Shown here: positions 43,131 through 50,397 of the stretch, piece after piece | How the letters are laid out: each line of letters opens with the position of its first letter | Position numbering within the stretch: position 1 is the stretch's first letter | Assembly (NCBI GenBank): GCA_025453975.1 | Contig: JALOPI010000017.1 | Location: 32,102 to 96,101, forward strand | Reading direction: 5' to 3' | Origin: Syntrophobacteraceae bacterium | GTDB lineage: Bacteria; Desulfobacterota; Syntrophobacteria; Syntrophobacterales; Syntrophobacteraceae | DNA length: 64,000 nt | Made by a program: the position numbers and the translations under genes | Notes under the pieces: model-generated | Seen by the model: only the letters and a program-made list of their open reading frames with translations | What the model was told of the DNA's origin: nothing | Databases searched by the model: none

Positions 43131-43556
43131 ATGGGCGTGATGAAGCGAATCGTCTTGCCGGTCCTGCTGCTGGGCTCGGTCCTTTTCCTGGCGCAGTGCG
43201 CTTCCGTGGATGACAAGCCGGCTGCCAAGGCTCAGCCGGTCGTCTCCGGCGGGAGTCCGGTGGCCGAGTTTCCCAGCACGGAGCATGACCTGGGGAAAAT
43301 CGCCAGCGGCCAGGAGTACAGCCACGAATTCGTGGTTCGGAACACGGGGACCGGGGTGCTCCTGATCGATAAGGTGCTCCCTGGCTGAGGCTCCACGGCC
43401 TACTGGGACAAGGCCATCTCTCCAGGCAGGGAGGGAAAGATCAAGATCGTCGTGAGTCCCGCCAGTTGCGCGGGTGGGTACAAGAAATCCATCGTGGTGA
43501 CCACCAATGATCCCAAGACCAAGCACAAGATACTCACCCTGATGGGGCATCCCTAA
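43131..43556 (+). CDS. DUF1573 probable selenoprotein with in-frame UGA at codon 86
   Basis: The 141-aa reading has a signal peptide (MKRIVLPVLLLGSVLFLAQC; the AQC could be an atypical lipobox), then a DUF1573 domain: HEFVVRNTGTGVLLIDKV. Codon 86 is TGA (43386-43388) in VLPG-TGA-GS. The frame continues open for 55 codons with matching domain sequence (AYWDKAISPGREGKIKIV, SCAGG, SIVVTTNDPKTK) to TAA at 43556. In the paralogue at 29652 the same position is Cys110, and its second Cys 28 residues on matches Cys113 here (27 on). A stem-loop with an apical GGG follows the TGA at SECIS-like spacing. GGGGG precedes the start at 43131; 43140 is an alternative. Reading UGA as Sec is an inference. Confidence 0.72.
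43389..43420 (+). promoter_or_regulatory. Candidate bacterial SECIS element
   Basis: Directly after the in-frame UGA, GGCCU (43397-43401) pairs with AGGCC (43411-43415) around a 9-base loop. A U-A pair (43404 with 43408) can close an inner GGG (43405-43407). Those G residues lie 17-19 bases after the UGA, about where the apical GU of the E. coli fdhF SECIS lies. Not tested by folding or covariation. Confidence 0.5.
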
Positions 43557-43691
43557 ACGGCTTTGATCCCGAGGTGGTCGCTCGGGACGCAGCGGCAGTA
43601 GTCAGGGGGCTCCCGGCGCGCATTCAACGTCTCATCCACGGAAGCGTCGGGGGCTCCCCCCTCCCCAACCACCATCGGGAAACAGGGATCC

Positions 43692-44279
43692 ATGCGGCTC
43701 AAGCACCGTTTCGTCCCCCTTCTGATCCTCCTGGCGGTTTCGAGCGGGTGCGCAACGGCGCCCGTTGGAGGTCGGGAGGTGCACCCCCGGCTGAGGGATG
43801 CCAATGAGGCACTGGGCGTCCTGCAGGATCGCATCGAGCAGCTCTACGTCGATATGGAGACGGTGCGGCTGGACCTGCGTGCGTTTTACCAGAAGCCTGG
43901 ATGGCCTGAAATGCGCCAGATCATCCTGACGGTCCTCTCCGCCGACGATCTGGACGACGGCGATGCCGACGGAGGATCGCTTGCGGAGACAGCCACCGGA
44001 GAGTGGTCCATGGCCTGGCGGGAGCCCTGGGAGGATCGCTTCGCGGAGTACCTGCACTTGGTCCGGCGATGCACTGCCCTGGAGGCCCGTCGCATCGCCC
44101 TTCAGGCGGAGCTTTTCGGGGTCCAGGGGAAATTCCTGGGAGTCTCCGTGGCGGAGTACTCCCGTGGCCGGTACGATGAGGGCAGAGCCTCCGACGAGGT
44201 CGTGGAGGTCCTGTCTCGATCAGCCGAGGAGCTGGGCTCCTATTCACTGGATGAGGTGGGACTCTACGACGCTCGATGA
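43692..44279 (+). CDS. Hypothetical lipoprotein
   Basis: The 195-aa protein has a signal peptide (MRLKHRFVPLLILLAV) with lipobox SSGC (Cys20). The mature part is acidic and helical, for example EALGVLQDRIEQLYVDMETV (coiled-coil-like) and CTALEARRIALQAELFGV. No family is recognised. It starts 136 bases after the DUF1573 UGA gene in the same direction, so a shared envelope role is possible. Confidence 0.72.
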   Translation: MRLKHRFVPLLILLAVSSGCATAPVGGREVHPRLRDANEALGVLQDRIEQLYVDMETVRLDLRAFYQKPGWPEMRQIILTVLSADDLDDGDADGGSLAETATGEWSMAWREPWEDRFAEYLHLVRRCTALEARRIALQAELFGVQGKFLGVSVAEYSRGRYDEGRASDEVVEVLSRSAEELGSYSLDEVGLYDAR

Positions 44280-44355
44280 TGTCGGGGAGTGTCCGTGGCC
44301 GTTGCTGATCGCTCCCCCGGAAGGCTCCCTCTTCGCGGTGCCCCCCATCTGACCT

Positions 44356-45450
44356 TCAGCTGGGTTTTCCCTCGGCCTTCCTGAGTCTCTCCAAACGCTC
44401 CCGGGCCATCTTTTGATACATCTCCATGAAGCTGGAAGGCGGTACGGTCCTCTGGTCATCGGGCTTGGACTCCAGGGTGATGGCCTCCGCGGTGCAGGTG
44501 GGGACGCACAGCCCGCAGCCGATGCACCGGCTGGAATCGAGGATGGCGACCTCGTCCTCCACATGGATGGCATCCATCTGACAACGTTCGAGGCAGGCGC
44601 AGCAGCCGATACAGAGCTCGGAATCGATGCGGGCCACGAAATTCGAGGCCACATAGCGGGCCGGGTCGGGCAGCGCCTTCAAGTTCTTGAGGATCTGGCA
44701 GCAGCACCCGCAGCAGGTGCAGATGTTGGCGACCTTCTGGGCGTTGGAGGGCTGAAGGACCAGGCCGGCCCTCTCGGCCGCCTCCAGGATCCCCAGGGCT
44801 TCCCCCTGGTCGATGAAGCGCCCGAGCCCGTTCTCGTGATAGTATTCGGCACCGGGTCCAAAGACGAGGCATGACTCCATGGGCCGATCACAGCCCTCCC
44901 CCATCATCTCGTGCTCCTTCCGGCAGATGCATGGCGCCACCAGGAGGAGATCCTGCTCGGCGATGATCCGCCGGGCTTCCTCGTAAGGCATCACGCTCTG
45001 GTCCGCGGAGAGGGCCGTCGGGATGGGGATGGTTCTGAGCTGTCCCATGTGGATCTGGTGAGGCTGCCTGAAGAAGTGCGGCAGGTATTCGTTCATGTCG
45101 CGGATGAGGTCCGGGTCCAGATCATTGACGTGATACTCCCATATGCCGATGACGAACTGGGCTGCCATGTATCGGACCTTGTCCCCCTTGCGAATTCGGA
45201 AGATCAGACCCTTTCGCGACAAATCCTCGAGCTTCCCGGCCAGATCCTCCGCATCCATTGCGGCCCTTGCGGCGATGGCTTCCGGCGACTCCGGCCTGGG
45301 AGTCACGAACTGGGCCAGTCGGGCCTCCTCGGGTGAAAAAAGCCGTTTCAGAATGCGGATCTCGACGCCCGTCTCCGTCCTGGGGAAGCCGGCCGGGAGA
45401 CGGTCCAGATGTGCTGCCAGGGATTCGTAAACATCTTGGGATTCGTTCAT
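44356..45450 (-). CDS. Iron-sulfur protein with winged-helix-like N-terminus
   Basis: The 364-aa protein has an N-terminal helical, winged-helix-like part with a predicted regulatory fold (LAGKLEDLSRKGLIFRIRKGDKVRY). In the middle, CICRKEHEM precedes a conserved Cys group CTCCGCCCQILKNLKAL. The C-terminal ferredoxin module has CIGCCACLERC and CIGCGLCVPTC for two [4Fe-4S] clusters. Related proteins are common in sulfate reducers and other anaerobes. Start 45450 has GAGG 9 bases upstream; 45459 is possible. Function unknown. Confidence 0.82.
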   Translation of the reverse strand: MNESQDVYESLAAHLDRLPAGFPRTETGVEIRILKRLFSPEEARLAQFVTPRPESPEAIAARAAMDAEDLAGKLEDLSRKGLIFRIRKGDKVRYMAAQFVIGIWEYHVNDLDPDLIRDMNEYLPHFFRQPHQIHMGQLRTIPIPTALSADQSVMPYEEARRIIAEQDLLLVAPCICRKEHEMMGEGCDRPMESCLVFGPGAEYYHENGLGRFIDQGEALGILEAAERAGLVLQPSNAQKVANICTCCGCCCQILKNLKALPDPARYVASNFVARIDSELCIGCCACLERCQMDAIHVEDEVAILDSSRCIGCGLCVPTCTAEAITLESKPDDQRTVPPSSFMEMYQKMARERLERLRKAEGKPS

Positions 45451-45686
45451 GAAGGTCATCCTCGAGTCGTGGGTGATCTCCGCGACAATCGCTTTCGTGA
45501 TTCGAGTCACACAAGCTCTAAATCGAAGCCGCCATCGGCTTCCAGCCCGCGTCGTGATCACCCGGGGCCGCAAGGGAGCTGGATGAGCGGGGGCTGACGG
45601 ACTGACGGTCCCCATGCCTCTCAACTGCGCGGGGTACTCCATTCGACACGAAGCCTCCGTTTCCGTCAAGGGATATCGAGGCGAAT

Positions 45687-45932
45687 ATGGATGCCGGGGT
45701 GCTGACGCAGGGCCGCCGAAGAGCGCTGGAGACCCGGGAGACCCGTCGCCTGCCGCCGTCTCGGCAAATCCTGCTGGAACAGGACGGCCGTGTCCTCGGG
45801 TGGCACGGGAGAGGGGGCATCCCCGTTGCTGAAAGAATTGTCCTGATTACCTTAAAACAGGTGGAGGCCCTGTGGAGGACCGGCATGAACTGGGCCCATG
45901 AGGCATACCTCGTCGAAAGTGGGGCGAGATGA
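45687..45932 (+). CDS. Small hypothetical protein (81 aa)
   Basis: Arg-rich N-terminal half, then a more ordered C-terminal half (VAERIVLITLKQVEALWRTGMNWA). GAGGCGAAT precedes the start. No family recognised. A long ORF on the other strand (45518-46291) looks like its shadow. Confidence 0.4.
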   Translation: MDAGVLTQGRRRALETRETRRLPPSRQILLEQDGRVLGWHGRGGIPVAERIVLITLKQVEALWRTGMNWAHEAYLVESGAR

Positions 45933-45988
45933 GGAATGGATTTCACCGGGATGCACCTGATGAGGGGCCGCGTCCATGGGAGGAACAT

Positions 45989-46204
45989 ATGGATGACCGT
46001 GAAGACATCAGAAGGTACCTCTATGAATTGATCGGTGAAGAAGGATGCGGAGTGTCCTGCGGTGAGGCGGAGATCTACTGGGACGATGACGGCTGGAAGC
46101 TCAGGATGGAAGGCTTCATGGAGCCCTGGAAGATCGGGCGTACCCTGGAGGAGGCTAAGTCGTCCCTGAGGGAATACGCCCACATGGGATCGGGTCTGGC
46201 TTGA
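45989..46204 (+). CDS. Small acidic hypothetical protein (71 aa)
   Basis: GGGAGGAA lies 6 bases before the ATG at 45989, better than the longer start at 45929. The product is acidic with aromatic residues (MDDREDIRRYLYELIGEEG, IYWDDDGWKLRMEGF), ending in AHMGSGLA. No known domain. It may be co-transcribed with the preceding small gene. Confidence 0.6.
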   Translation: MDDREDIRRYLYELIGEEGCGVSCGEAEIYWDDDGWKLRMEGFMEPWKIGRTLEEAKSSLREYAHMGSGLA

Positions 46205-46320
46205 ACTGCGAATCCGCGGACAAGGGATGGGCTGAGCTTGGCCATGCCTTGTTCCGTTGTTGACGCCGTTCCTTGTGAAGCAGCAGTTCATCGGGGGCGG
46301 GAACCAGGGGAGGTCACGCC

Positions 46321-46467
46321 ATGAGCGACGACCGGTTTGAATGCTCGGCCTGTGGAATGGACTATGACCGCGAGTCGGCGGTGAAGGAATGTCGCATCTG
46401 CCATCGCACCCATTGCGATCAGTGCATCAGCGAGGAAGGGATCTGCATCCCCTGCCGCGAAGAATGA
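46321..46467 (+). CDS. 48-aa four-CxxC zinc-ribbon-like microprotein
   Basis: The product has four CxxC pairs in 48 residues (Cys8/11, 24/27, 32/35, 42/45). His28 and His31 lie close to the second pair. The spacing suits two zinc sites, maybe cross-brace (RING/FYVE-like). GGGGAGG lies 7 bases before the ATG. No other domain is present. It lies between unrelated small genes and nitroreductase. Confidence 0.72.
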   Translation: MSDDRFECSACGMDYDRESAVKECRICHRTHCDQCISEEGICIPCREE

Positions 46468-46642
46468 GGCTGCTGAGGGATTGCGGAAAGGATGCGGGGC
46501 GAGGCACGCGTGGGAGCGTGCTTCGCCCCTGCGATTCGGGGAAATAGGAAGTTTCGACCCCCGGAGTGTGTCAGGGTTGGCTGTGTGGACCGTAAGAGGG
46601 TTCGGATCATCAATCATGCGGCAACGATCGAAGGAGGGAAGG

Positions 46643-47152
46643 ATGGAAGTGCTCGACGCGATCATGACCCGAAGGAGCATTCGTAAATTCAAGGAGGGCG
46701 CAATCCCGGACAAGACCGTCGAACTGCTGCTGGCGGCAGCCATGAGCGCTCCTTCGGCGGGTAATGCGCAGCCCTGGCAATTCATCGTCATCGACGACCG
46801 GCGGGTTCTCGATGCCATCCCCACCATCCATCCTTATGCGGGCATGGTCAAGGAGGCTCCCCTGGCGGTTCTGGTGTGTGGGGACCTCTCCTGTGAGAAG
46901 TACAAGGGATTCTGGGTCCAGGATTGCTCGGCCGCCGTTCAGAACCTGCTTCTGGCCGCGCATGGACTGGGGCTGGGCGCGGTCTGGACGGGCTTCTATC
47001 CCATGGAGGAGCGGGTGACGGGAATGCGGAAGCTGCTGGGACTGCCGGAGCACGTGATTCCGCTGGCACTGGTGCCCCTTGGACATCCGGATCAGCCTTC
47101 GGGCAGACAGGATCGTTTTCGGAAGGATCGCATACACCGCAACGGCTGGTGA
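46643..47152 (+). CDS. Nitroreductase-family protein
   Basis: The 169-aa FMN protein has TRRSIRKFKEGAIPDKTVE and SAPSAGNAQPWQFIVID, then AAVQNLLLAAHGLGLGAVWTG, all typical of small nitroreductases. The substrate is unknown. AAGGAGGGA precedes the start. It is followed by the sRNA locus on the other strand. Confidence 0.92.
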   Translation: MEVLDAIMTRRSIRKFKEGAIPDKTVELLLAAAMSAPSAGNAQPWQFIVIDDRRVLDAIPTIHPYAGMVKEAPLAVLVCGDLSCEKYKGFWVQDCSAAVQNLLLAAHGLGLGAVWTGFYPMEERVTGMRKLLGLPEHVIPLALVPLGHPDQPSGRQDRFRKDRIHRNGW

Positions 47153-47210
47153 GGGAGGCGGAGAGGGATCCTCCAGGGGCGATTGTGGCTACCCCAGACG
47201 AGCGAAGGGC

Positions 47211-47248
47211 AAAAAAAAAGCCAGCCGGCGGGGCAGTCCGGTTGGCTT
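47211..47248 (-). terminator. Rho-independent terminator
   Basis: On the minus strand, AAGCCAACCGG and CCGGCTGGCTT (47248-47238, 47228-47218) form a stem with one mismatch and a 9-base loop, followed by a run of 9 T (47219-47211). Strong on this strand only; the plus strand has no U-tract. Confidence 0.72.
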
Positions 47249-47283
47249 CGAGGAGGAAAGAGCTTTGTTCTCGTTGGTTGCCA
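47211..47283 (-). ncRNA. Candidate sigma-54-dependent small RNA
   Basis: A -24/-12 promoter (47308-47293) predicts a start near 47283 on the minus strand, and a hairpin with a 9-U tract (47248-47211) ends transcription, giving an RNA of about 70 nt. There is no ORF on this strand here. The body carries CUCUUUCCUCCUCG (about 47264-47251), which can pair with Shine-Dalgarno AGGAGG sites. No family match was identified by eye; 6S RNA and tmRNA features were not found. Confidence 0.45.
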
Positions 47284-47292
47284 TGAGCTTAG

Positions 47293-47308
47293 AGCAAACG
47301 GTATGCCA
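47293..47308 (-). promoter_or_regulatory. Sigma-54-type (-24/-12) promoter of the candidate sRNA
   Basis: The minus strand reads TGGCATACCGTTTGCT: TGGCA, then TTGCT, with GG and GC exactly 10 bases apart. GCAAACGG occurs at 47294, 47318 and 47325 on the plus strand; the first overlaps the -12 element. Confidence 0.6.
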
Positions 47309-47373
47309 AGTCATGACGCAAACGGCAAACGGTTGAAGATGAAGCCACCGTAAGGGTTTCTGACGTCACCCCC

Positions 47374-47578
47374 CCAAGTGGCGCCTGGAAGCTATTCGAC
47401 AGAATCCCGCCTTATGCTTCGCAGATACCGCCATAATCAGGACAATGGCGCCCGCCCGCTCAAGACGCCCGCCACTTGGACCCCAGGAGGGGTCTGGTCC
47501 GTGATTATGGCAGACTCTCATCCCTGGGTTCAAATGGGTGGTTCGAGCCTGATCGGTTCAATGGTCGCAGCCATTGAA
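47374..47578. repeat. Cluster of inverted repeats upstream of comM
   Basis: CCAAGTGGCG (47374-47383) pairs with CGCCACTTGG (47470-47479). CCATAATCA (47431-47439) pairs with TGATTATGG (47502-47510). The two pairs interlock, so they suit a pseudoknot or alternative folds. GGACCCC/GGGGTCT (47478-47495) and TTCAATGG/CCATTGAA (47557-47564, 47571-47578) add hairpins. ORFs here look poor. Could be a structured leader for comM or a mobile-element relic. Confidence 0.5.
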
Positions 47579-47783
47579 AAGTCATTCACGAATGATACCA
47601 TGGGCCTGGTTTTTGCTCTCAAGGATCTGGGATACGGGGCCAGACGGGTGGGCGCTCGTGTTCGCGAGCTGCACGGGCGAGAGGCAGCCCGCGCGAATCC
47701 ATGATACTTCTTCGCGGCATCCAGACCCGGCTTCCGCCACGGTCAGGGCCGCCATTCGCCGGTTGTTGGAAGAAAGATCCGCA

Positions 47784-49310
47784 TTGATCTCAAAATTGCA
47801 CACGCTCAGTCTCCTGGGAGTTGAGGCCTTCCTCGTGGAAGTTGAGGTCGACCTGTCGTCGGGACTGCCCTATTTCGCGACGGTGGGACTCCCCGACAGC
47901 ATCGTTCGGGAGAGCAAGGACCGTGTCAAGACGGCGCTCCAGAACAGCGGCTACCACTTTCCCGCCGAGCGCATCACGGTGAACCTGGCGCCGGCTCACC
48001 TCAAGAAGGAAGGCGCGGGATTCGACCTTCCCATCGCCGTCGGTATCCTGGCCGCCATGGGCATGGTGGATGCCGGCCGCCTGGAGAAGACCGTCATGGT
48101 GGGCGAGCTGTCCCTGGATGGTCGAGTCAAGCCCGTGAGCGGGTGTCTTCCCATGGCCATCCATGCCCGACAGGCGGGCTACGGGGAGTTTCTGACCCCG
48201 GCCGCGAGCGCCTCGGAGGCTGCCGTGGCGGGGGAGCTCTCCGTGGTTCCCATCCGCACGCTTTCGGATGTGGTGGAATATCTGCGGGGGAGCCTCGCCA
48301 TTTCCCCGCTGCGCCATGACCCGGCCTCGTTCAGCCTGAGCGGCGCCCAGGACGATCTCGACTTCGACGAGGTCAAGGGGCAGGAGCATGCCAAGCGCGG
48401 ACTGGAGGTGGCCGCCGCCGGCGGGCACAACGTTCTCATGATCGGGCCCCCGGGTTCGGGGAAGACCATGCTGGCCCAGCGCATTCCGTCGATTCTGCCG
48501 GATTTGAGCTTCGAGGAGGCCCTGGAGACTTCCAAGGTTTACAGCGTGGCGGGACTCCTGGACGGGCGTCCCCTCATGACCCGCCGCCCTTTCCGCGCGC
48601 CGCATCACACCATATCGGACGCCGGGCTCATCGGAGGGGGGCACATCCCGCGACCGGGCGAGGTCACCCTGGCCCACAACGGTGTGCTCTTCCTCGACGA
48701 ATTCCCCGAATTTCGCCGCAACATCCTGGATCTCCTGCGGCAGCCCCTGGAGGACGGACGCTTGACCATCGCCCGGGCGGCCGTCGCTCTCACCTATCCG
48801 GCCCGGTTCATGCTTATCGCTGCCATGAACCCATGCCCCTGCGGATACTTCGGGTCCCCCGACCGCCCCTGCACCTGCGGGTCCCACCAGGTTCAGCGCT
48901 ACCGGGGGCGCATCTCGGGACCCATCCTGGATCGCATCGACCTCCACATCGAGGTGCCCGCCGTGCGCTACGAAGATCTGCGCTCGACGGCGGCGGCTGA
49001 ATCCTCGGCCGTCATCCGCGGGCGGGTCGTGGCAGCCCGTGGGCGGCAGGTTGAGCGTTACGCCAGGGATGGCCTCTATTCCAACGCTCACATGAAGCCC
49101 CGGCACGTCAAGAAGCACTGCAGGCTGGACGAGGCGGGAGAGAATCTTCTGGCGGGAGCCGTCCGGCAGCTTGGGCTGAGCGCCCGGGCGTATCACCGGA
49201 TTCTGAAGGTGGCCCGGACGGTGGCGGATCTCGAGGGCACTGAATCCATCGCCTCCCACCATCTCCTGGAGGCCATCCAGTACCGGTCGCTGGATCGGGC
49301 CATGTGGTGA
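47784..49310 (+). CDS. comM: YifB/ComM family Mg-chelatase-like AAA+ protein
   Basis: The 508-aa protein has an N-terminal ChlI-like/Lon-protease-like domain ([28 protein letters not shown]), the AAA+ core with Walker A GPPGSGKT and Walker [10 protein letters not shown], and a C-terminal lid. The Cys cluster [15 protein letters not shown] is typical of the family. ComM helps branch migration in natural transformation. The start is set at TTG 47784 ([11 protein letters not shown]), where homology begins; the ribosome site is weak. A diverged copy of its last 130 bases lies at 62235. Confidence 0.9.
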   Translation: MISKLHTLSLLGVEAFLVEVEVDLSSGLPYFATVGLPDSIVRESKDRVKTALQNSGYHFPAERITVNLAPAHLKKEGAGFDLPIAVGILAAMGMVDAGRLEKTVMVGELSLDGRVKPVSGCLPMAIHARQAGYGEFLTPAASASEAAVAGELSVVPIRTLSDVVEYLRGSLAISPLRHDPASFSLSGAQDDLDFDEVKGQEHAKRGLEVAAAGGHNVLMIGPPGSGKTMLAQRIPSILPDLSFEEALETSKVYSVAGLLDGRPLMTRRPFRAPHHTISDAGLIGGGHIPRPGEVTLAHNGVLFLDEFPEFRRNILDLLRQPLEDGRLTIARAAVALTYPARFMLIAAMNPCPCGYFGSPDRPCTCGSHQVQRYRGRISGPILDRIDLHIEVPAVRYEDLRSTAAAESSAVIRGRVVAARGRQVERYARDGLYSNAHMKPRHVKKHCRLDEAGENLLAGAVRQLGLSARAYHRILKVARTVADLEGTESIASHHLLEAIQYRSLDRAMW

Positions 49311-49410
49311 CTTTGGCAGGATGGTTGCCCTACTCTGCTGCACAAAGTACTCCGGTCACAGCTGACTGGGTTCTTGGATGATGCACCCTGTTTCCCGTGG
49401 GAGGCTGGCA

Positions 49411-49743
49411 GTGACGCAGTGCAAGGCATTGGATGTCCTGAATTCTCACCGCCAGGAATTGAAGGAGCTGGGCGTCAAGTCCATGGCCCCTTTCGGCTCA
49501 GCCGTTAGAGGTGAGGCTCGGCCAGAGAGCGATGTTGATATCCTCGTGGAGCTCGAGACCCCGGTGGGAATCTTTGCGTTTCTCAGGCTTCAACATCGAT
49601 TGGAAGAACTGCTTGGAAAACGAGTCGACTTGGTGACTCCAGCAGCCCTGAAGCGACAACGGCGTGATCAGATACTCAAAGAGTCGGTATATGCCGGCTG
49701 GAGCCTGGAAGCTCCGCATCGAAGATATCCTGGAGGCCATTGA
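49411..49743 (+). CDS. MNT-type nucleotidyltransferase (antitoxin-like)
   Basis: The 110-aa protein has the minimal nucleotidyltransferase signature MAPFGSAVRGEARPESDVDILVE: GSxxR and DVD for metal binding. In MNT/HepT systems the MNT protein AMPylates the HepT toxin. The GTG at 49411 has GGGAGG upstream. It overlaps the HepT-like gene. Confidence 0.86.
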   Translation: MTQCKALDVLNSHRQELKELGVKSMAPFGSAVRGEARPESDVDILVELETPVGIFAFLRLQHRLEELLGKRVDLVTPAALKRQRRDQILKESVYAGWSLEAPHRRYPGGH

Positions 49744-50044
49744 AAACATGAGCCGATTGACCCATGGGATGACCTACCGCGCATTTTGCGCGGACAGCAA
49801 GACCACCAAGGCGGTACTTTACAATATGGCAGTTATCGGAGAGGCTGCCAGGCGTGCTCCAGCAGACATTGCCCTGCGCCACCCGCAGGTTCCATGGCGG
49901 GAGGTGGGAGACATGCGGAATGTGGTTTATCCCATTGACAGACCAGCGCAGATCAAGCTAAGAAGTGGCCGTCTCCAAGGGTATCAATCCGCATCAGGAA
50001 GATGGGGGTCGCGACGACCAAGGGGACCGCTACACTTCTCATGA
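49691..50044 (+). CDS. HepT-like protein with altered C-terminus
   Basis: The N-terminal 75 residues match HepT/DUF86: LRIEDILEAIENMSRL and TTKAVLYNMAVIGEAARR. The conserved end normally reads RNVV-x-HEYF, with Arg and His for the RNase active site; here it is MRNVVYPIDRPAQIK, so the His is lost and the rest is Arg-rich. The toxin is thus probably inactive. It overlaps the MNT gene by about 50 bases. The change may come from an insertion or deletion. Confidence 0.68.
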   Translation: MPAGAWKLRIEDILEAIENMSRLTHGMTYRAFCADSKTTKAVLYNMAVIGEAARRAPADIALRHPQVPWREVGDMRNVVYPIDRPAQIKLRSGRLQGYQSASGRWGSRRPRGPLHFS

Positions 50045-50397
50045 AGCTCGGATGACGAGCAAAAATCCAAAACAAAAACGGTTTGCCTAATCGGGCTATG
50101 AAGGCCTGAGGCACCGCAGGTACACGGCGGATGCTTCGGGCCTTCTTCTTTTCCTGGGGGCCTCATCGCCCAAAGCCGGGGGGTGCTGATTACCGCTTCA
50201 CGGCCATGGGGTCACCAAAGTAAGGCATTAGGAGGTGCAACGTGTTTTGACTCAGACCTGAAACCCAAATCGCAAAAGATGGGGCGGGTCTCGCCCGGCC
50301 AAGGAAGAAGACCCGCCCTGGAGCCATGCGACATTCCCATGCGCCCCAGTGCTTTCTAGCACAGCGCTGGGTGCGAAACAACCGAGGAAGCCAAGAC
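50045..50397. other. Leader region of the chelatase-uptake operon
   Basis: About 350 bases. GGGCGGGTCT (50282-50291) pairs perfectly with AGACCCGCCC (50309-50318). Downstream, GTGCT/AGCAC (50349-50362) sits inside CCCAG/CTGGG. The structure suits a regulatory leader. I could not match it to the cobalamin, moco or NiCo riboswitch cores. GAGGAAG before 50398 is the ribosome site. Confidence 0.5.

Noticed and set aside
43386..43388. TGA as a plain nonsense mutation making a pseudogene
   Set aside because: The frame stays open with conserved domain sequence to a normal stop, the site matches Cys in the paralogue, and a SECIS-like hairpin follows. Not excluded, but less likely.
45518..46291. Minus-strand ORF of 257 codons
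   Set aside because: Composition is that of a shadow; plus-strand small genes have ribosome sites and better protein character.
47527..47556. tRNA-like T-arm (GGTTCAAAT and GGTTCGAGCC)
   Set aside because: No matching acceptor, D or anticodon stem can be drawn around it.
47378..47704. 108-codon ORF before comM
   Set aside because: It covers the inverted-repeat cluster, overlaps the comM leader and has no ribosome site or domain.
50282..50397. Cobalamin riboswitch before the TonB receptor
   Set aside because: Strong hairpins exist, but the conserved cobalamin box sequences were not found.
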